Below, piece by piece: positions 32,192-44,253 of a stretch of DNA of 64,000 nt. Source of the DNA: an uncultured Prochlorococcus sp. (GTDB lineage: Bacteria > Cyanobacteriota > Cyanobacteriia > PCC-6307 > Cyanobiaceae); NCBI GenBank assembly GCA_902616595.1, contig CACMTJ010000001.1, positions 1 through 64,000 of the forward strand, read 5' to 3'. The stretch's first letter is position 1, and each line of letters opens with the position of its first letter. A model generated the notes under the pieces. It saw nothing but the letters and a program-made list of their open reading frames with translations, was not told the DNA's origin and made no database searches. Made by a program: the position numbers and the translations under genes.

Positions 32192-32252
32192 TGTCAGATG
32201 TGTGAAATTGATTCAGTTATTCTAGCAAGTGATGTGTATTTCTAAAAGTTTT

Positions 32253-33164
32253 TTATCTTGATTTGGTTAACTGTTTAATGTAAATCATATTTAGAGGGAT
32301 TCTAAATATCTCAAGTGCAAGTCTATTTTTTCTTATATTTACTAGAAATCGTAATAAAGGAAGGATTCTATCAACACTGATAAGTCCTCCCAAGCAAAGA
32401 GTTTGCCAAAGTAAATTATGGAGAGGAGTTAATTGAATCATAAATCTAACCCTTAAATTTGGGTGTTTCTTATAAAACACTAAAGCCATTTTTGCTCTCT
32501 CTTTTTCTTGAGCTATTAATGAATCTATTTGTTCGCAATTAAATGGCGGATGCCAATGAAAACCTACTGCATTTGGACATTTAATTAATTTTGTTCCAAT
32601 TTTTTTTAATCTTTCTCCAAGTTCTAAATCCTCCCAACCGTAAAGACTAAACGAAGTATCAAATAATCCCACACTTAAAATCAATTCTTTTGATATCGCT
32701 ACATTCCCAGTAGCAAAGTATGCAAAAGAAGTGTCCATTATTTTATGTGTTTCACTCTGAGGATTTAGAAAATTAGATGTATTGACTACCGAGCCATAGG
32801 TAAAACATTTTTTATCATTTTTTCTCCAAGAGGCAAGTAATTTTTCTACGTGGCAATTTATAAAATTATCTAATACAACTAGATCACTATCAATGAATAT
32901 AATAATTTCATATTTTGATTTAATTACTCCCAGATTTCTTCCAAGTGCAGGCCCTCCATGTTCTTGCTGAAATAGAATAACGTGTGGGAGATTAGTTTTG
33001 TTTTTATTTATCCATGAGGTTGTCCCATCAGTTGATCCATCATCAACTACTATTACTTCATAATTACTGATATTTGTATTTAATTTTTGATTCTCAAGAG
33101 CAAATAGACATTTCTCTAATATAGGTAATCTATTGTAAGTCGGTATAACAATACTTACGTTCAT
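32253..33164 (-). CDS. Family 2 glycosyltransferase
   Basis: VSIVIPTYNRLPILEKCLFAL, VVDDGSTDGT, FIDSDLV. Confidence 0.92.
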   Translation of the reverse strand: MNVSIVIPTYNRLPILEKCLFALENQKLNTNISNYEVIVVDDGSTDGTTSWINKNKTNLPHVILFQQEHGGPALGRNLGVIKSKYEIIIFIDSDLVVLDNFINCHVEKLLASWRKNDKKCFTYGSVVNTSNFLNPQSETHKIMDTSFAYFATGNVAISKELILSVGLFDTSFSLYGWEDLELGERLKKIGTKLIKCPNAVGFHWHPPFNCEQIDSLIAQEKERAKMALVFYKKHPNLRVRFMIQLTPLHNLLWQTLCLGGLISVDRILPLLRFLVNIRKNRLALEIFRIPLNMIYIKQLTKSR

Positions 33165-33225
33165 GATTATGTCTTAAATATGCATAATATATTAAATTCC
33201 AAAAGATAAAAATAAAAGATATTCC

Positions 33226-33375
33226 CTAATCAGCTGCACCGCCATTATTTGCTGTACCTGTAACATTTCCACCATCAGGTCTTCCATCAGTTCTTAATTT
33301 CCTTTTTTTGAATTTTCTAGCATAGGCTCTATTACGTTCCTGCTTTTCTTTTTTTAGATTCCTTCTCTTAGACAT
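33226..33375 (-). CDS. Short basic hypothetical protein (49 aa)
   Basis: Hand translation: MSKRRNLKKEKQERNRAYARKFKKRKLRTDGRPDGGNVTGTANNGGAD*; not in ORF track. Confidence 0.6.
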   Translation of the reverse strand: MSKRRNLKKEKQERNRAYARKFKKRKLRTDGRPDGGNVTGTANNGGAAD

Positions 33376-33393
33376 AAAATTTTTAACTTTTAA

Positions 33394-34122
33394 TTATATT
33401 AGCTCACTATGAGCACTATATATTTTACCATCTTCCATATTCAATATCCTATCAGCCATATCAGAAATTCTTGGATCATGCGTCACCATAAGTACAGAAC
33501 AATTTTGCTCTTTTGCTAGTTTCCTTAAAAGGGTTACTATCTCTCTTCCTGTGACGCTATCTAAAGCAGAAGTGGGCTCATCAGCTAATAAAAGTTTTGG
33601 GTTAGCAGATAAAGCTCGAGCAATTGCTACTCTCTGTTTCTGCCCACCAGATAAGTCATTTGGCAACTTTTTATGATGTTCTTCTAATCCTACTGCTGAC
33701 AACCAATTCCTTGCTATTTCACGTCTTTGCAAATATGTTAAACCTTTTATTAAATCGGCGCCCATCTGGACATTTTGTTCTGCTGTTAAACATCTCAGAA
33801 GGTTGTGACCTTGAAAAATCATTCCAATACTTCTTCTAAGAATCTGACGAGTTTTCCTTGATGCTCCATTTAATTGATTATTTAATACAATCAAATCTCC
33901 ACTTTGACAGGTTCGCAAGGCACCAATTAATGTTAAAAGAGTCGTTTTACCACATCCAGAAGGTCCTTTTAAAAGAACCAACTCTCCTTTATCAATATTT
34001 AAATTAACGTCATTAAGAACTTGTTTTTTATTCTCATTTTTTCCATAAAAGTGACTCAAATTATTTATTGAGACTGTTTTAAAGTTTGTAACATTATTTT
34101 TTGATTTATTAGCTTTAACCAT
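33394..34122 (-). CDS. devA: DevA family ABC exporter ATP-binding protein
   Basis: LLKGPSGCGKTTLLTLIGALRTCQSGDL, LSGGQKQRVAIARAL; adjacent DevC/DevB-like genes. Confidence 0.9.
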   Translation of the reverse strand: MVKANKSKNNVTNFKTVSINNLSHFYGKNENKKQVLNDVNLNIDKGELVLLKGPSGCGKTTLLTLIGALRTCQSGDLIVLNNQLNGASRKTRQILRRSIGMIFQGHNLLRCLTAEQNVQMGADLIKGLTYLQRREIARNWLSAVGLEEHHKKLPNDLSGGQKQRVAIARALSANPKLLLADEPTSALDSVTGREIVTLLRKLAKEQNCSVLMVTHDPRISDMADRILNMEDGKIYSAHSELI

Positions 34123-34135
34123 TTATCTTCAATTG

Positions 34136-35308
34136 TTAAAAAATTTCAGCAGGATCAGCGTCAACTAATTTACGCATCGCAACAGCTGCGGAACCCATAC
34201 ACATAACTAAAACTAAAACGAAAATTAAAAGGGTTTTTTCTGCATCCATTATTATTGGGAGTTTAGTAGAACTTCTTATAACTGAGTAAAGTATTTGACC
34301 AGAGAAATAAGCAGGTAAATAGCCAAACAATGCTAACAAAAACCCCTCTCTAGCTACAACAAAGAAAAGGGACTTAAGTCTATACCCCATTGCCAATAAA
34401 GTGGCATACTCGGGAAGATGATCTGTAACGTCACTATAAAGAATTTGATAAACAACCACGCACCCTACAACAAAACCCATCAATGCTCCCAAACTAAATA
34501 TAAAACCTATTGCAGTACTATTTTTCCAATAATTCTTCTCAAATTCTATAAATTGATTTTTTGTAAGAACCCTAACATCATTTGGGAGTGAGTTATTTAA
34601 TATCCTTGAAATCAATTCAGGATCAGATCCTTTTTTTAGCTTTACCAAACCAATTTCTATACTGCCAGAAGGATTAGCAGGAAAAAGTCTTAAGAAGGTT
34701 TCTCGACTAGTTATCAAATTACCATCTGCACCGAAAGATGGTCCCAACTCCACAAGGCCCTCAACAATTACTCTTTTTCCAGCAACCTCAGTCTCAACTT
34801 TTTTTTCAGATAAGTACCATTCTTCAATCGGTCCAAATTCAGGTCTAGATAATTTGTCAAAAAGAACTCTTGATGGATTTCTCAATTTATAAGCTTTCTT
34901 TGAGAATCCCTCATCTAAAAGAAGTGAATCGGAGGGATTAAAACCTAATGCAAGTATTGATCTAGTTTTAAGATTTTCGGGATTTCTCCAAAGTAAATAA
35001 TTTAGATTAACGGGAGCAGTTTTTTCAACATCTTCTACTGCGAGAGTTTGAATTAATCTCCTTTTTGGGAATCCACTCATGCTTATAGAACTTTTTGATC
35101 TGGGACTTATCAAAACAAGATCGGCATCTAGAAGTTTATGAATAGTTACACTCGTATCAAATAAACCATCTCTAAAACCTAATTGCATGAACATCAAAAT
35201 CCCTGCAAAACTGATTCCAGCTATGGCAACAGCTAGCCTTAATGGTTGCCTAGTTAATAACAACCAAGCTAATGGAATTTTTCTGAATTTTAAAAAAGAA
35301 AAACTCAT
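34136..35308 (-). CDS. devC: DevC family ABC exporter permease
   Basis: IPLAWLLLTRQPLRLAVAIAGISFAGILMFMQLGFRDGLFD. Confidence 0.92.
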   Translation of the reverse strand: MSFSFLKFRKIPLAWLLLTRQPLRLAVAIAGISFAGILMFMQLGFRDGLFDTSVTIHKLLDADLVLISPRSKSSISMSGFPKRRLIQTLAVEDVEKTAPVNLNYLLWRNPENLKTRSILALGFNPSDSLLLDEGFSKKAYKLRNPSRVLFDKLSRPEFGPIEEWYLSEKKVETEVAGKRVIVEGLVELGPSFGADGNLITSRETFLRLFPANPSGSIEIGLVKLKKGSDPELISRILNNSLPNDVRVLTKNQFIEFEKNYWKNSTAIGFIFSLGALMGFVVGCVVVYQILYSDVTDHLPEYATLLAMGYRLKSLFFVVAREGFLLALFGYLPAYFSGQILYSVIRSSTKLPIIMDAEKTLLIFVLVLVMCMGSAAVAMRKLVDADPAEIF

Positions 35309-36221
35309 TAAGGAATAAATTTTGCGATCACTTTCATTCCTGCATAGTTTTGAACTATATCTATAGAATCTTGATCTAGTTTTACTAGTACCTCGATAAT
35401 TCGTGAATCAGCATCCCCTGTTGGATCAGTAGATAGAACTTTTCTTTGTTTGACCTGAGGACTAATCCTAATGACCTTTCCTTTAAGATTTTTTTGGAAA
35501 CCTCCATTCTCACTTCTCAATTCAACATTCTGAGAGATAAAGACTCTATCGATATCAGATTCATAAACCTCTATCAAAGCTTCCATTTTTTGACTAGAAC
35601 CGATCTCCAAAATCCCTTCATTTTGAGGCCTTTCACCAACTCTCGTGTTTATTCCAAGGACAAAACCATCGATTGGGCTCCTTAATTTTGAATTAAATAG
35701 ATCTATCTTGATATTTTTTTGATCTCCGATTAGGTTTATTTTCTGTTTTTGCAATTTTAATAATTCATCTTTTCTCTGTGAAAACTCTACAAAAGAATAT
35801 ACATCTTTGCTCAAAGCCAACTCATACCTTTGAATTTGATCTTTCTTAAGGGTAATTTCTTCGTTAACAGTATTAATTAGATTTTCGTTTCTTTCGAGAT
35901 CAGCAATTAATTTTTCTACATTTTCAAAGATTGCAAGGATATCACCTTTTTTTACGAAATCTCCTTCATTTACTAAAATTTCGACAATTCGGGGGGAAGA
36001 GCCAAACTGACTTATTGGAGCTGCCAATTGTCTAATCTCTCCCGAAGGAGAAAGTTGACCAAGTGCGGCAACCGCTGTAATAGGAGGTATGAAATCTGAA
36101 GTTATTTCCTCTTTAAATTTTGAACTAGATTTATTATTTCCAGAACAGGAAATAACACCAAGAGATATTGGTGTAAATAATAAAAAATAAATAAATAAAT
36201 TTTTTAATATTTTTAATTTCA

Positions 36222-36222
<1 letters not shown>
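35308..36222 (-). CDS. devB: DevB family ABC exporter membrane fusion protein (lipoprotein-like N-terminus)
   Basis: ISLGVISCSG lipobox, AVAALGQLSPSGEIRQLAAP, HlyD-like fold order. Confidence 0.88.
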
Positions 36223-36971
<749 letters not shown>

Positions 36972-36988
36972 TTAAAGAGAGAACTGAA

Positions 36989-38233
36989 ATGAACTTAGGA
37001 GAAGTTAACTACTACACCCATTCAAGCAAAACTAGATGTGTGTTTGTGGATAATAAAGAATTGCCGCTTATAAGCATTGATATTTGGTGCAAAGCAGGTT
37101 CTTCATTTGAGGATGTTAATAAAAACGGTACTGCTCATTTTCTAGAACATATGATTTTTAAAGGATCTAACAAAATAATGCCAGGTGAGTTTGACCATAA
37201 AATTGAATCACTAGGGGGATTAAGTAACGCTTCAACAGGTTATGATGATGTACATTACCATGTACTAGTTCCACCCTGTAACTTTAGAGAATCACTTGCT
37301 CTTTTGACAAATATTGTCGTTGCTCCAGATTTTAATCGTGATGAATTTATAAAAGAAAAAGGGGTAGTTATTGATGAAATAAAGCAACAAAATGATCAGC
37401 CTGAAGAAAGATTATTTAATTATTTTTTGAACAGGGTTTGGCTAAGTCCGATTTATGGCAATTCGATTCTGGGATCTGAACATAGTATTAAAAACTTAGA
37501 GATAAATGACCTTGTGAAATTTCATAGCAAACATTACACTTCCGAAAAAATATGTATTGCAATTGCTGGGAATCTCTCAGAAGAAATTTATAAAATTTTT
37601 GAAAAGAGTGATCTATCTGGTATTAATAAAAGTTCAAATTTAATAAATCTAAAAAATAAACCTTCTTTAAAAATTAGGAATGGTAGAGAGTCAATTAAGT
37701 TTGATAATTTAGAGTTTTCAAGAATATATATGGCTTGGTTTATCCCAAACCTTAATAATCAAAAAAATATTATTGGACTGGAAATATTAGCATCAATACT
37801 CTCTGTTGGAAGAAACAGCAGATTAGTTAAAATTTTAAAAGAAGATAGTAATCTTGTTGAATCGATATATGTAGATGTAAATGTTGGAGAGTTAGGCGGA
37901 TTATTTATAATGGAAGCAAGTTGTGAGTCCAAAGATATTGATTTAGTAGAAAAGCAAATTAACAAAACAATTGATGAGATCTTAAATTGTAAAACCTTGA
38001 CTTTGGATGAAATAAAAAAAGCAATAAATATTGTAAAAAGTAATTATATCTTTAATTTAGAGACATCTACACAACTTTCTTCATTCTTTGGAAATGAACT
38101 TCTTTGGGGGAGAAATTCTTCAATCAAAAATTTAGAAAGTCATTTAGATTATTGGAATGATTTAGATAATTTCAAGGAGATCACAGATTATATCCGTGAA
38201 GAAAAATTCACTTTAGTTGCATCCCCTGGTTAA
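36989..38233 (+). CDS. M16 family zinc peptidase
   Basis: GTAHFLEHMIFKGS (HxxEH), EKGVVIDEIKQQNDQPEE. Confidence 0.93.
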   Translation: MNLGEVNYYTHSSKTRCVFVDNKELPLISIDIWCKAGSSFEDVNKNGTAHFLEHMIFKGSNKIMPGEFDHKIESLGGLSNASTGYDDVHYHVLVPPCNFRESLALLTNIVVAPDFNRDEFIKEKGVVIDEIKQQNDQPEERLFNYFLNRVWLSPIYGNSILGSEHSIKNLEINDLVKFHSKHYTSEKICIAIAGNLSEEIYKIFEKSDLSGINKSSNLINLKNKPSLKIRNGRESIKFDNLEFSRIYMAWFIPNLNNQKNIIGLEILASILSVGRNSRLVKILKEDSNLVESIYVDVNVGELGGLFIMEASCESKDIDLVEKQINKTIDEILNCKTLTLDEIKKAINIVKSNYIFNLETSTQLSSFFGNELLWGRNSSIKNLESHLDYWNDLDNFKEITDYIREEKFTLVASPG

Positions 38234-39451
38234 ATGTTAAAAAGATATTTTTTAAATAATAAAAAAAGGGATTTTTCAATTGCTTTAATATGGATTAAAG
38301 GAGGGAGTGATGTAGATAGTTTTGGCAAAAAAGGTATAAACAAGATCCTCAGTTCATTACTTACCAGAGGATGTGAGGGTTTTAATAATTTCACTCTTTC
38401 GGAGTATATTGAGTCCTATGGAGCAGAATTAAATCAAGAAGTATTTGAAGATGGGATTTCAATAAGCATAAAATCCCTAAATGAACATTTCAGTAAATTA
38501 TTCCCCTTATTAGATTTAATAATTAATAAACCAACTCTCTTAGAAATTGAATTTCAAAAAGTAAAAAAATCCTCCATTAATAATATCAAAAGAGATAAAG
38601 AGAATCCATTTAATATCTGTTTTGAAAAATGGAGAAGAATTGTTTACTCAAATCATCCTTATGCCTTTAATACAAATGGCAATGCAAATGATGTCTCAAA
38701 GATTATCTATGAAGATGTTTTGCTTGAGTTTAAAAATTTTAAAAGTCGAGATAAGTATTTAATTTCAAATAATTTAGAAATAAATGGTTTAAATGTAGAA
38801 AAATTAGAAAAAACCCCCATAGAAGAAAAATCAAGAACTATAAATAACGAATTAAGTACCAACGATAGATTTGATTTCAACAATAATAATTCAAATCAAA
38901 CAATAATAATGTTGGGCAACCAAACTTGCTCTCGTAAAAGTAGTGAATATTTGCCTCTTAAGGTTTTGGAGTCGTATTTATCTTATGGAATGAGCGCTAC
39001 TTTATTTAAACTTTTTAGGGAAAAAAATGGAATCACTTACGATTTAGGAGTTTATTATCCAGTTAGGAGCGGGAATGCCCCATTTTTAGTTTATTTATCA
39101 GTATCAAATAAAAAAGCCCTTTTTGCTTTTGAACTTTTATCAACTTTATGGAAAGATTTACTTTTAAATCCTTTGATTGATAATGAAATATTTTTGGCTA
39201 AAGAAAAACTAAAAGGTTCTTTTCTATTTGGAAATCAATCGCTAGATGAAATTTTACAAAGAAAGATACAGTTAATTAGTTATGGTATTTCCTCAATTTC
39301 TGAACACGATTTAAATTCCAAAATAGACGAAATATCTTCATTAGATATTCTTAAAATAACTAACAAGTATTTTTCAAAACCTTTTCTGAGTATTTCTGGC
39401 AATAAAAATATATGTTTAGAAATTTCAAAAAGGTGGAAGCAAAACTTTTAA
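38234..39451 (+). CDS. M16 family peptidase-like protein (second subunit, HxxEH absent)
   Basis: Abuts the preceding M16 gene (TAAATG); KKGINKILSSLLTRGCEGF lacks HxxEH; RxxNGITYDLGVYY C-terminal motif. Confidence 0.88.
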   Translation: MLKRYFLNNKKRDFSIALIWIKGGSDVDSFGKKGINKILSSLLTRGCEGFNNFTLSEYIESYGAELNQEVFEDGISISIKSLNEHFSKLFPLLDLIINKPTLLEIEFQKVKKSSINNIKRDKENPFNICFEKWRRIVYSNHPYAFNTNGNANDVSKIIYEDVLLEFKNFKSRDKYLISNNLEINGLNVEKLEKTPIEEKSRTINNELSTNDRFDFNNNNSNQTIIMLGNQTCSRKSSEYLPLKVLESYLSYGMSATLFKLFREKNGITYDLGVYYPVRSGNAPFLVYLSVSNKKALFAFELLSTLWKDLLLNPLIDNEIFLAKEKLKGSFLFGNQSLDEILQRKIQLISYGISSISEHDLNSKIDEISSLDILKITNKYFSKPFLSISGNKNICLEISKRWKQNF

Positions 39452-39452
39452 A

Positions 39453-39662
39453 TTAGTTTTTCTCAATTTTATCAATATCGATTAAAAAAGAACCTCTTCT
39501 AAACTTTACTTCAACAGTGTCTGGAGATTTTATTGATAGAATTTCTCCAACTTCATCAATTGCCACTAGATCAGGTGGTCTTAACATCGGCATATTATCT
39601 GATGTCTTCAAATAAGAAACTGGAGCGATCAACTTAACCTTATCGTTGATTTCAAATTTCAT
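39453..39662 (-). CDS. DUF3148 / SipA-like small SH3-type protein
   Basis: KVKLIAPVSYLKTSDNMPMLRPPDLVAIDEVGEIL..VKFRRGSFLID. Confidence 0.78.
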   Translation of the reverse strand: MKFEINDKVKLIAPVSYLKTSDNMPMLRPPDLVAIDEVGEILSIKSPDTVEVKFRRGSFLIDIDKIEKN

Positions 39663-39769
39663 TTATAAATTAGATACATTAGAGAGTAGTGTAAGCATAA
39701 AGTTAGGGAAAATATCAACGAAATGCACTGATTCATTCTACAATCTTATAATAAACTTTCTACAAATTA

Positions 39770-41683
39770 ATGAATCAGAAATTTAAAACATTAATTTTAT
39801 GGGCTTTACCTATACTTTTAGTAATTGCACTTTCGTACCAATTTTTATCTTCAAGTAATGTTGATTCCCTTAAATCCAATGGGACTACTATTGCACCAAG
39901 AAATTCTGCGGTGGCAAGAGTTAGTTACGGTAGATTTTTAGATTACATTAATTCAGGTAGGGTTACATCTGTTGATATTTTTGAGGGAGGAAGAAATGCA
40001 GTTATAGAAACAATAGATTCAGACTTAGATAATAAAGTTCAAAGGTTGCGAGTAGATCTTCCCGGCTTGACTCCAGAGCTTATAAACATCTTAAAAAATG
40101 AGGGAATCAGTTTTGATGTGCATCCTATTAAAACAGCCCCTCCTGCATTAGGAATTTTGGGTAATCTACTATTCCCAGCTATTTTAATCGGAGGCCTAAT
40201 TTTGTTAGCTAGGAGGTCAAATGGTATGCCTGGAGGGCCTGGCCAAGCAATGCAATTTGGAAAAACAAAGGCAAGATTTGCGATGGAAGCTGAAACAGGA
40301 GTTGTTTTTGAGGATGTTGCAGGTGTTAATGAAGCCAAGCAGGATTTGCAAGAAGTTGTCACTTTCCTGAAAAAACCAGAAAAATTTACTTCTGTAGGTG
40401 CAAGGATTCCTAAAGGCGTTCTATTGGTAGGGCCTCCTGGTACTGGTAAAACTCTTCTAGCGAAAGCAATTGCAGGTGAAGCAGGTGTACCATTCTTCTC
40501 ATTATCAGGTTCTGAATTTGTTGAGATGTTTGTTGGTGTTGGTGCTAGTAGGGTTAGAGACCTTTTCAAAAGAGCTAAAGAGAATAGTCCTTGCTTAATT
40601 TTTATTGATGAAATCGATGCTGTAGGAAGACAAAGAGGTGCAGGTATTGGTGGAGGTAATGATGAGAGAGAACAAACTCTAAACCAATTACTTACTGAAA
40701 TGGATGGATTCGAAGGCAATAGTGGCATAATAATAATTGCAGCAACAAACAGGCCCGATGTTCTAGACTCAGCTCTAATGAGACCTGGCAGATTTGATAG
40801 ACAGGTAACTGTAGACGCACCTGATATTAAGGGCAGACTATCAATATTGGAAGTTCATGCTAGGAATAAGAAACTACAAGAGGATTTAACACTTGAAAGC
40901 ATTGCGAGAAGAACACCTGGGTTTACAGGAGCAGATTTAGCAAATCTATTAAATGAGGCTGCTATATTAACCGCTAGGAGGAGAAAAGAATCTATCAGTA
41001 TTTCTGAAATCGATGACTCTGTAGATAGGATTGTCGCAGGAATGGAAGGATCTCCGTTAACAGATGGCAGAAGCAAGAGATTAATTGCTTATCATGAAGT
41101 TGGCCATGCTCTCATAGGTTCACTTGTGAAAGCACATGATCCTGTTCAAAAAGTAACCGTCATACCAAGAGGTCAGGCCAAAGGATTAACTTGGTTTACC
41201 CCAGACGATGAACAAACTCTTGTTAGCAGGGCTCAACTAAAAGCAAGGATAATGGGTGCTTTAGGAGGAAGAGCTGCTGAAGATGTAGTTTTTGGAGAAG
41301 GTGAGATTACAACAGGAGCGGGAGGTGATTTCCAACAAGTTGCTTCAATGGCCCGTCAAATGGTTACTAGATTTGGAATGAGTAATTTAGGTCCGATAGC
41401 TTTAGAAAGTGGTAATCAAGAAGTATTCGTTGGTAGAGATTTAATGACTAGAAGTGAAGTTTCCGACTCAATTTCTAAACAAATAGATGAAAGTGTAAGA
41501 GTAATGGTCAAGGAATGTTATAAAGAAACCTACGATATAGTAAGCAAAAATAGAGAAGCTATGGATAAGATAGTTGACGTATTAATCGAAAAAGAAACAT
41601 TAGATGGAGATGAATTTGTAAGTATTCTTTCCAAATTCACTAAAATTCCTAAGAAAGAGAGAACACCTCAATTATTGAGCTAA
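39770..41683 (+). CDS. ftsH: ATP-dependent zinc metalloprotease FtsH
   Basis: [53 protein letters not shown]. Confidence 0.98.
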   Translation: MNQKFKTLILWALPILLVIALSYQFLSSSNVDSLKSNGTTIAPRNSAVARVSYGRFLDYINSGRVTSVDIFEGGRNAVIETIDSDLDNKVQRLRVDLPGLTPELINILKNEGISFDVHPIKTAPPALGILGNLLFPAILIGGLILLARRSNGMPGGPGQAMQFGKTKARFAMEAETGVVFEDVAGVNEAKQDLQEVVTFLKKPEKFTSVGARIPKGVLLVGPPGTGKTLLAKAIAGEAGVPFFSLSGSEFVEMFVGVGASRVRDLFKRAKENSPCLIFIDEIDAVGRQRGAGIGGGNDEREQTLNQLLTEMDGFEGNSGIIIIAATNRPDVLDSALMRPGRFDRQVTVDAPDIKGRLSILEVHARNKKLQEDLTLESIARRTPGFTGADLANLLNEAAILTARRRKESISISEIDDSVDRIVAGMEGSPLTDGRSKRLIAYHEVGHALIGSLVKAHDPVQKVTVIPRGQAKGLTWFTPDDEQTLVSRAQLKARIMGALGGRAAEDVVFGEGEITTGAGGDFQQVASMARQMVTRFGMSNLGPIALESGNQEVFVGRDLMTRSEVSDSISKQIDESVRVMVKECYKETYDIVSKNREAMDKIVDVLIEKETLDGDEFVSILSKFTKIPKKERTPQLLS

Positions 41684-42267
41684 ACTTTTATAGGTTTCTT
41701 ATCTAATACCAGATCAATTAAACCGTATTCGACCGCTTCGTTAGGGGACATATAAAAATCCCTATCAGTATCTTCTTTAATAGTTTCATAATCCTTTCCA
41801 GTTCTTTCTGATAATTCAGTATTTAGTCGTTCTTTTAAGAACAAAATTTCATCTGCTTGAATTCTTATATCACTAGCTTGCCCCCTAGCTCCTCCAAGTG
41901 GTTGATGAATCATTATTCTTGAATGTCTAAGGCTGCTTCTTTTACCTTTAGTACCTGCCGCAAGCAAAAATGCACCCATACTAGCTGCTAAGCCAACACA
42001 AACTGTGTGAATGTCAGGCTTTACATGTTGCATTGTGTCAAAGATACCCAATCCGTCATATACTGACCCACCAGGTGAATTTATATACATATAAATGTCC
42101 TTATCAGGATCCTCTGCCTCGAGGAACAATAATTGAGCAACAATTCTATTAGCAGTTTCACTAGTAACTTGTTCTCCCAAAAAGATTATTCTCTCTCTTA
42201 ATAGTCTCGAATAAATATCAAAGACTCTTTCGCTACCGCCTGATTCTTCTAAAACTAAAGGGATCAT
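41680..42267 (-). CDS. clpP: ATP-dependent Clp protease proteolytic subunit
   Basis: [43 protein letters not shown]. Confidence 0.97.
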   Translation of the reverse strand: MIPLVLEESGGSERVFDIYSRLLRERIIFLGEQVTSETANRIVAQLLFLEAEDPDKDIYMYINSPGGSVYDGLGIFDTMQHVKPDIHTVCVGLAASMGAFLLAAGTKGKRSSLRHSRIMIHQPLGGARGQASDIRIQADEILFLKERLNTELSERTGKDYETIKEDTDRDFYMSPNEAVEYGLIDLVLDKKPIKV

Positions 42268-42302
42268 AATAATATTTATCTGTTTATTAGATATTAACGA
42301 TA

Positions 42303-42956
42303 TTGAGTCAACATACGCTAACCTTATTAAGGTTTACATATAAAAAATTGAAAGAAAAATTGACTGTTTCAGATAGCAAAAAGTTATTTCATGAAAGATT
42401 TCCCTACGTCATTCCAGGCTTATATAAAAAAATAGTTGATGAAATGCTTGTCGAACTTAATCTTTTAAACCATCAAAATGAATTTATGCAAGATTATCTC
42501 TTTTGTGTTGGTCTAACCGAAACATTTAAAGAATTAATGAAAGGATATCAACCCGAAAAACACTTAGATCTACTTTTTGAATCCTTATGCAGTTCTTCAA
42601 ATTTTGAGGCGAAGGAAATTAATGAAATATCTAAAAAGTCTCAAAAAGAATTAAAGGATAAAACATCTAAAGATATTTTAAAATTATTAATAGAAAAAAT
42701 TAATTCTAAACTTTACCCTTCAAGGATTTTGAACTTAGGAATATATATATTAATTTCAAACGCCCAAGATTTTAAAGAAAAAGATGAATCAGAGAAAAAT
42801 AAGATAATTTCTGATATTTTTGAGAAGTTAAGCTTATCTGCTAATAAAGCAGAAAAAGATATTGGAATCTATAAAAGCAGTATATCAAAACTGCAGCAAG
42901 CAAAAGAATTAATTGAAGAGCTCAGAATTAAGGATAAGAAAAGAGATCAAAAATAA
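42303..42956 (+). CDS. Photosystem II biogenesis protein Psb29/Thf1
   Basis: [56 protein letters not shown]. Confidence 0.88.
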   Translation: MSQHTLTLLRFTYKKLKEKLTVSDSKKLFHERFPYVIPGLYKKIVDEMLVELNLLNHQNEFMQDYLFCVGLTETFKELMKGYQPEKHLDLLFESLCSSSNFEAKEINEISKKSQKELKDKTSKDILKLLIEKINSKLYPSRILNLGIYILISNAQDFKEKDESEKNKIISDIFEKLSLSANKAEKDIGIYKSSISKLQQAKELIEELRIKDKKRDQK

Positions 42957-42962
42957 TAATAA

Positions 42963-43103
42963 TTATTTTTTTAATCTTTTTTTATCTTTCCAAGAGACAT
43001 AGGATATATAAATTACAGCTAATGTTATGAATATGAGTAAAACAAACGATGTTAAGATAAGAAATTTATTTAAATATACTTCATAATTTAAAAAAGAAAT
43101 CAT
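42963..43103 (-). CDS. Small single-TM hypothetical protein (46 aa)
   Basis: Hand translation [46 protein letters not shown]; start overlaps the petN stop. Confidence 0.6.
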
Positions 43104-43201
43104 ATGTCAATGGATCCGTCCCCATTTCTTCCCCAAACAACCATGGCAATTGAAAAAGTAAAAATAGCAGCTAGTGCTGCCCAACCTATTTGAAAAATCA
43201 T
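43100..43201 (-). CDS. petN: Cytochrome b6-f complex subunit PetN
   Basis: Hand translation [33 protein letters not shown] (33 aa), characteristic PetN C-terminus. Confidence 0.93.
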
Positions 43202-43316
43202 TAAATTTAAATCACTAATTTAAATATAACAGAACTTCATTTTTTTTAATCATTTTAAAGCTAAAGTTAATTTCTCAGAAACAAAATTTTCTCAATAGAA
43301 TAAAAATAAATCTAAA

Positions 43317-43595
43317 TTGGGAAGATTAGTTTTAAATCATAGTACAAATATAGAAGGTCTAATACCATTACTCCAGAGGTTAGCACTGGACAATAATATC
43401 AAGACAATAACTCCAGCTGCTATTTCAAGATCTAGGGGAAGATCTTCTAAATTGATAATTAGATTGTCAGTAAAAACCATAAACGGATATAAAGCAATAG
43501 CAAGAAAGGGTAAAACAGCCCAAGAAGTTTTTATTTCAACAGACTTAAGTAAAAATGAATTGAAACAAATTATTGATATTTATAATAGAAAGTAA
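43317..43595 (+). CDS. DUF2103-like protein
   Basis: GRLVLNHSTNIEGLIPLLQRLALDNNIKTITPAAISRSRGRSSKLIIRLS. Confidence 0.75.
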   Translation: MGRLVLNHSTNIEGLIPLLQRLALDNNIKTITPAAISRSRGRSSKLIIRLSVKTINGYKAIARKGKTAQEVFISTDLSKNELKQIIDIYNRK

Positions 43596-43620
43596 TTAAA
43601 TCAAAGAAAATTAGAAAATA

Positions 43621-43842
43621 GTGAGGAGAGAACTAATGAAATTGGTAATAAATTTTTCTATGTTTTTATTGGCCTTTTTTTCATTTAGTAATGAATCATT
43701 TTCACTTACTGACTTCCAAATAAAAAAATTTTGCAGAAAGGAGAGAAGGGTATCTTTATGCATAAAAAAATTACAAAAGAAAAGATCTGATCTCCAAGAA
43801 GGAAATCTAATTGAAATACCTGTAAAACCTTACAAAGGGTAA
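43621..43842 (+). CDS. Small secreted hypothetical protein
   Basis: N-terminal hydrophobic signal-like segment LVINFSMFLLAFFSFSNESFS. Confidence 0.6.
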   Translation: MRRELMKLVINFSMFLLAFFSFSNESFSLTDFQIKKFCRKERRVSLCIKKLQKKRSDLQEGNLIEIPVKPYKG

Positions 43843-43855
43843 TTAGAAAATGAAT

Positions 43856-44125
43856 TTAAATTTCAAATTCCGATTCGAAAAGATTAAACGCATTTTTGTA
43901 GTTTGTGAGAAGTTCTTCAGAATTACCAGAAAATCCTTGTCGTTCATAATCTTCTTTTAATTCATCATATAAGTAAACCACTTTGTTAAAAGCACTCATA
44001 TATTCTTTTTGTATTTCCTCATCATCGATATCATAGATTTTTGCCAGTACTAATTCGACATTTTTTTTTGATGAATATATTTTTTTCTCGAAATCTTTAT
44101 TTAACTTCCTTCTTTTTTTTGCCAT
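43856..44125 (-). CDS. Hypothetical protein
   Basis: 89 aa charged helical ORF. Confidence 0.55.
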   Translation of the reverse strand: MAKKRRKLNKDFEKKIYSSKKNVELVLAKIYDIDDEEIQKEYMSAFNKVVYLYDELKEDYERQGFSGNSEELLTNYKNAFNLFESEFEI

Positions 44126-44253
44126 TTAAAATTTCTAAATACAAATTAACAATACTCAAATTCATAGATAAATTAAATTAAAACTTATAAAATAAAAATA
44201 TAGTTTCCAAATCAAAATAAAACCTCTACATTCCAAATAAATCATTAGATGAT

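Noticed and set aside
40039-40728. 229-aa antisense ORF opposite ftsH
   Set aside because: Long but opposite the highly conserved AAA+ domain; Pro/Ser-rich translation expected from the reverse frame of Gly/Asp-rich motifs.
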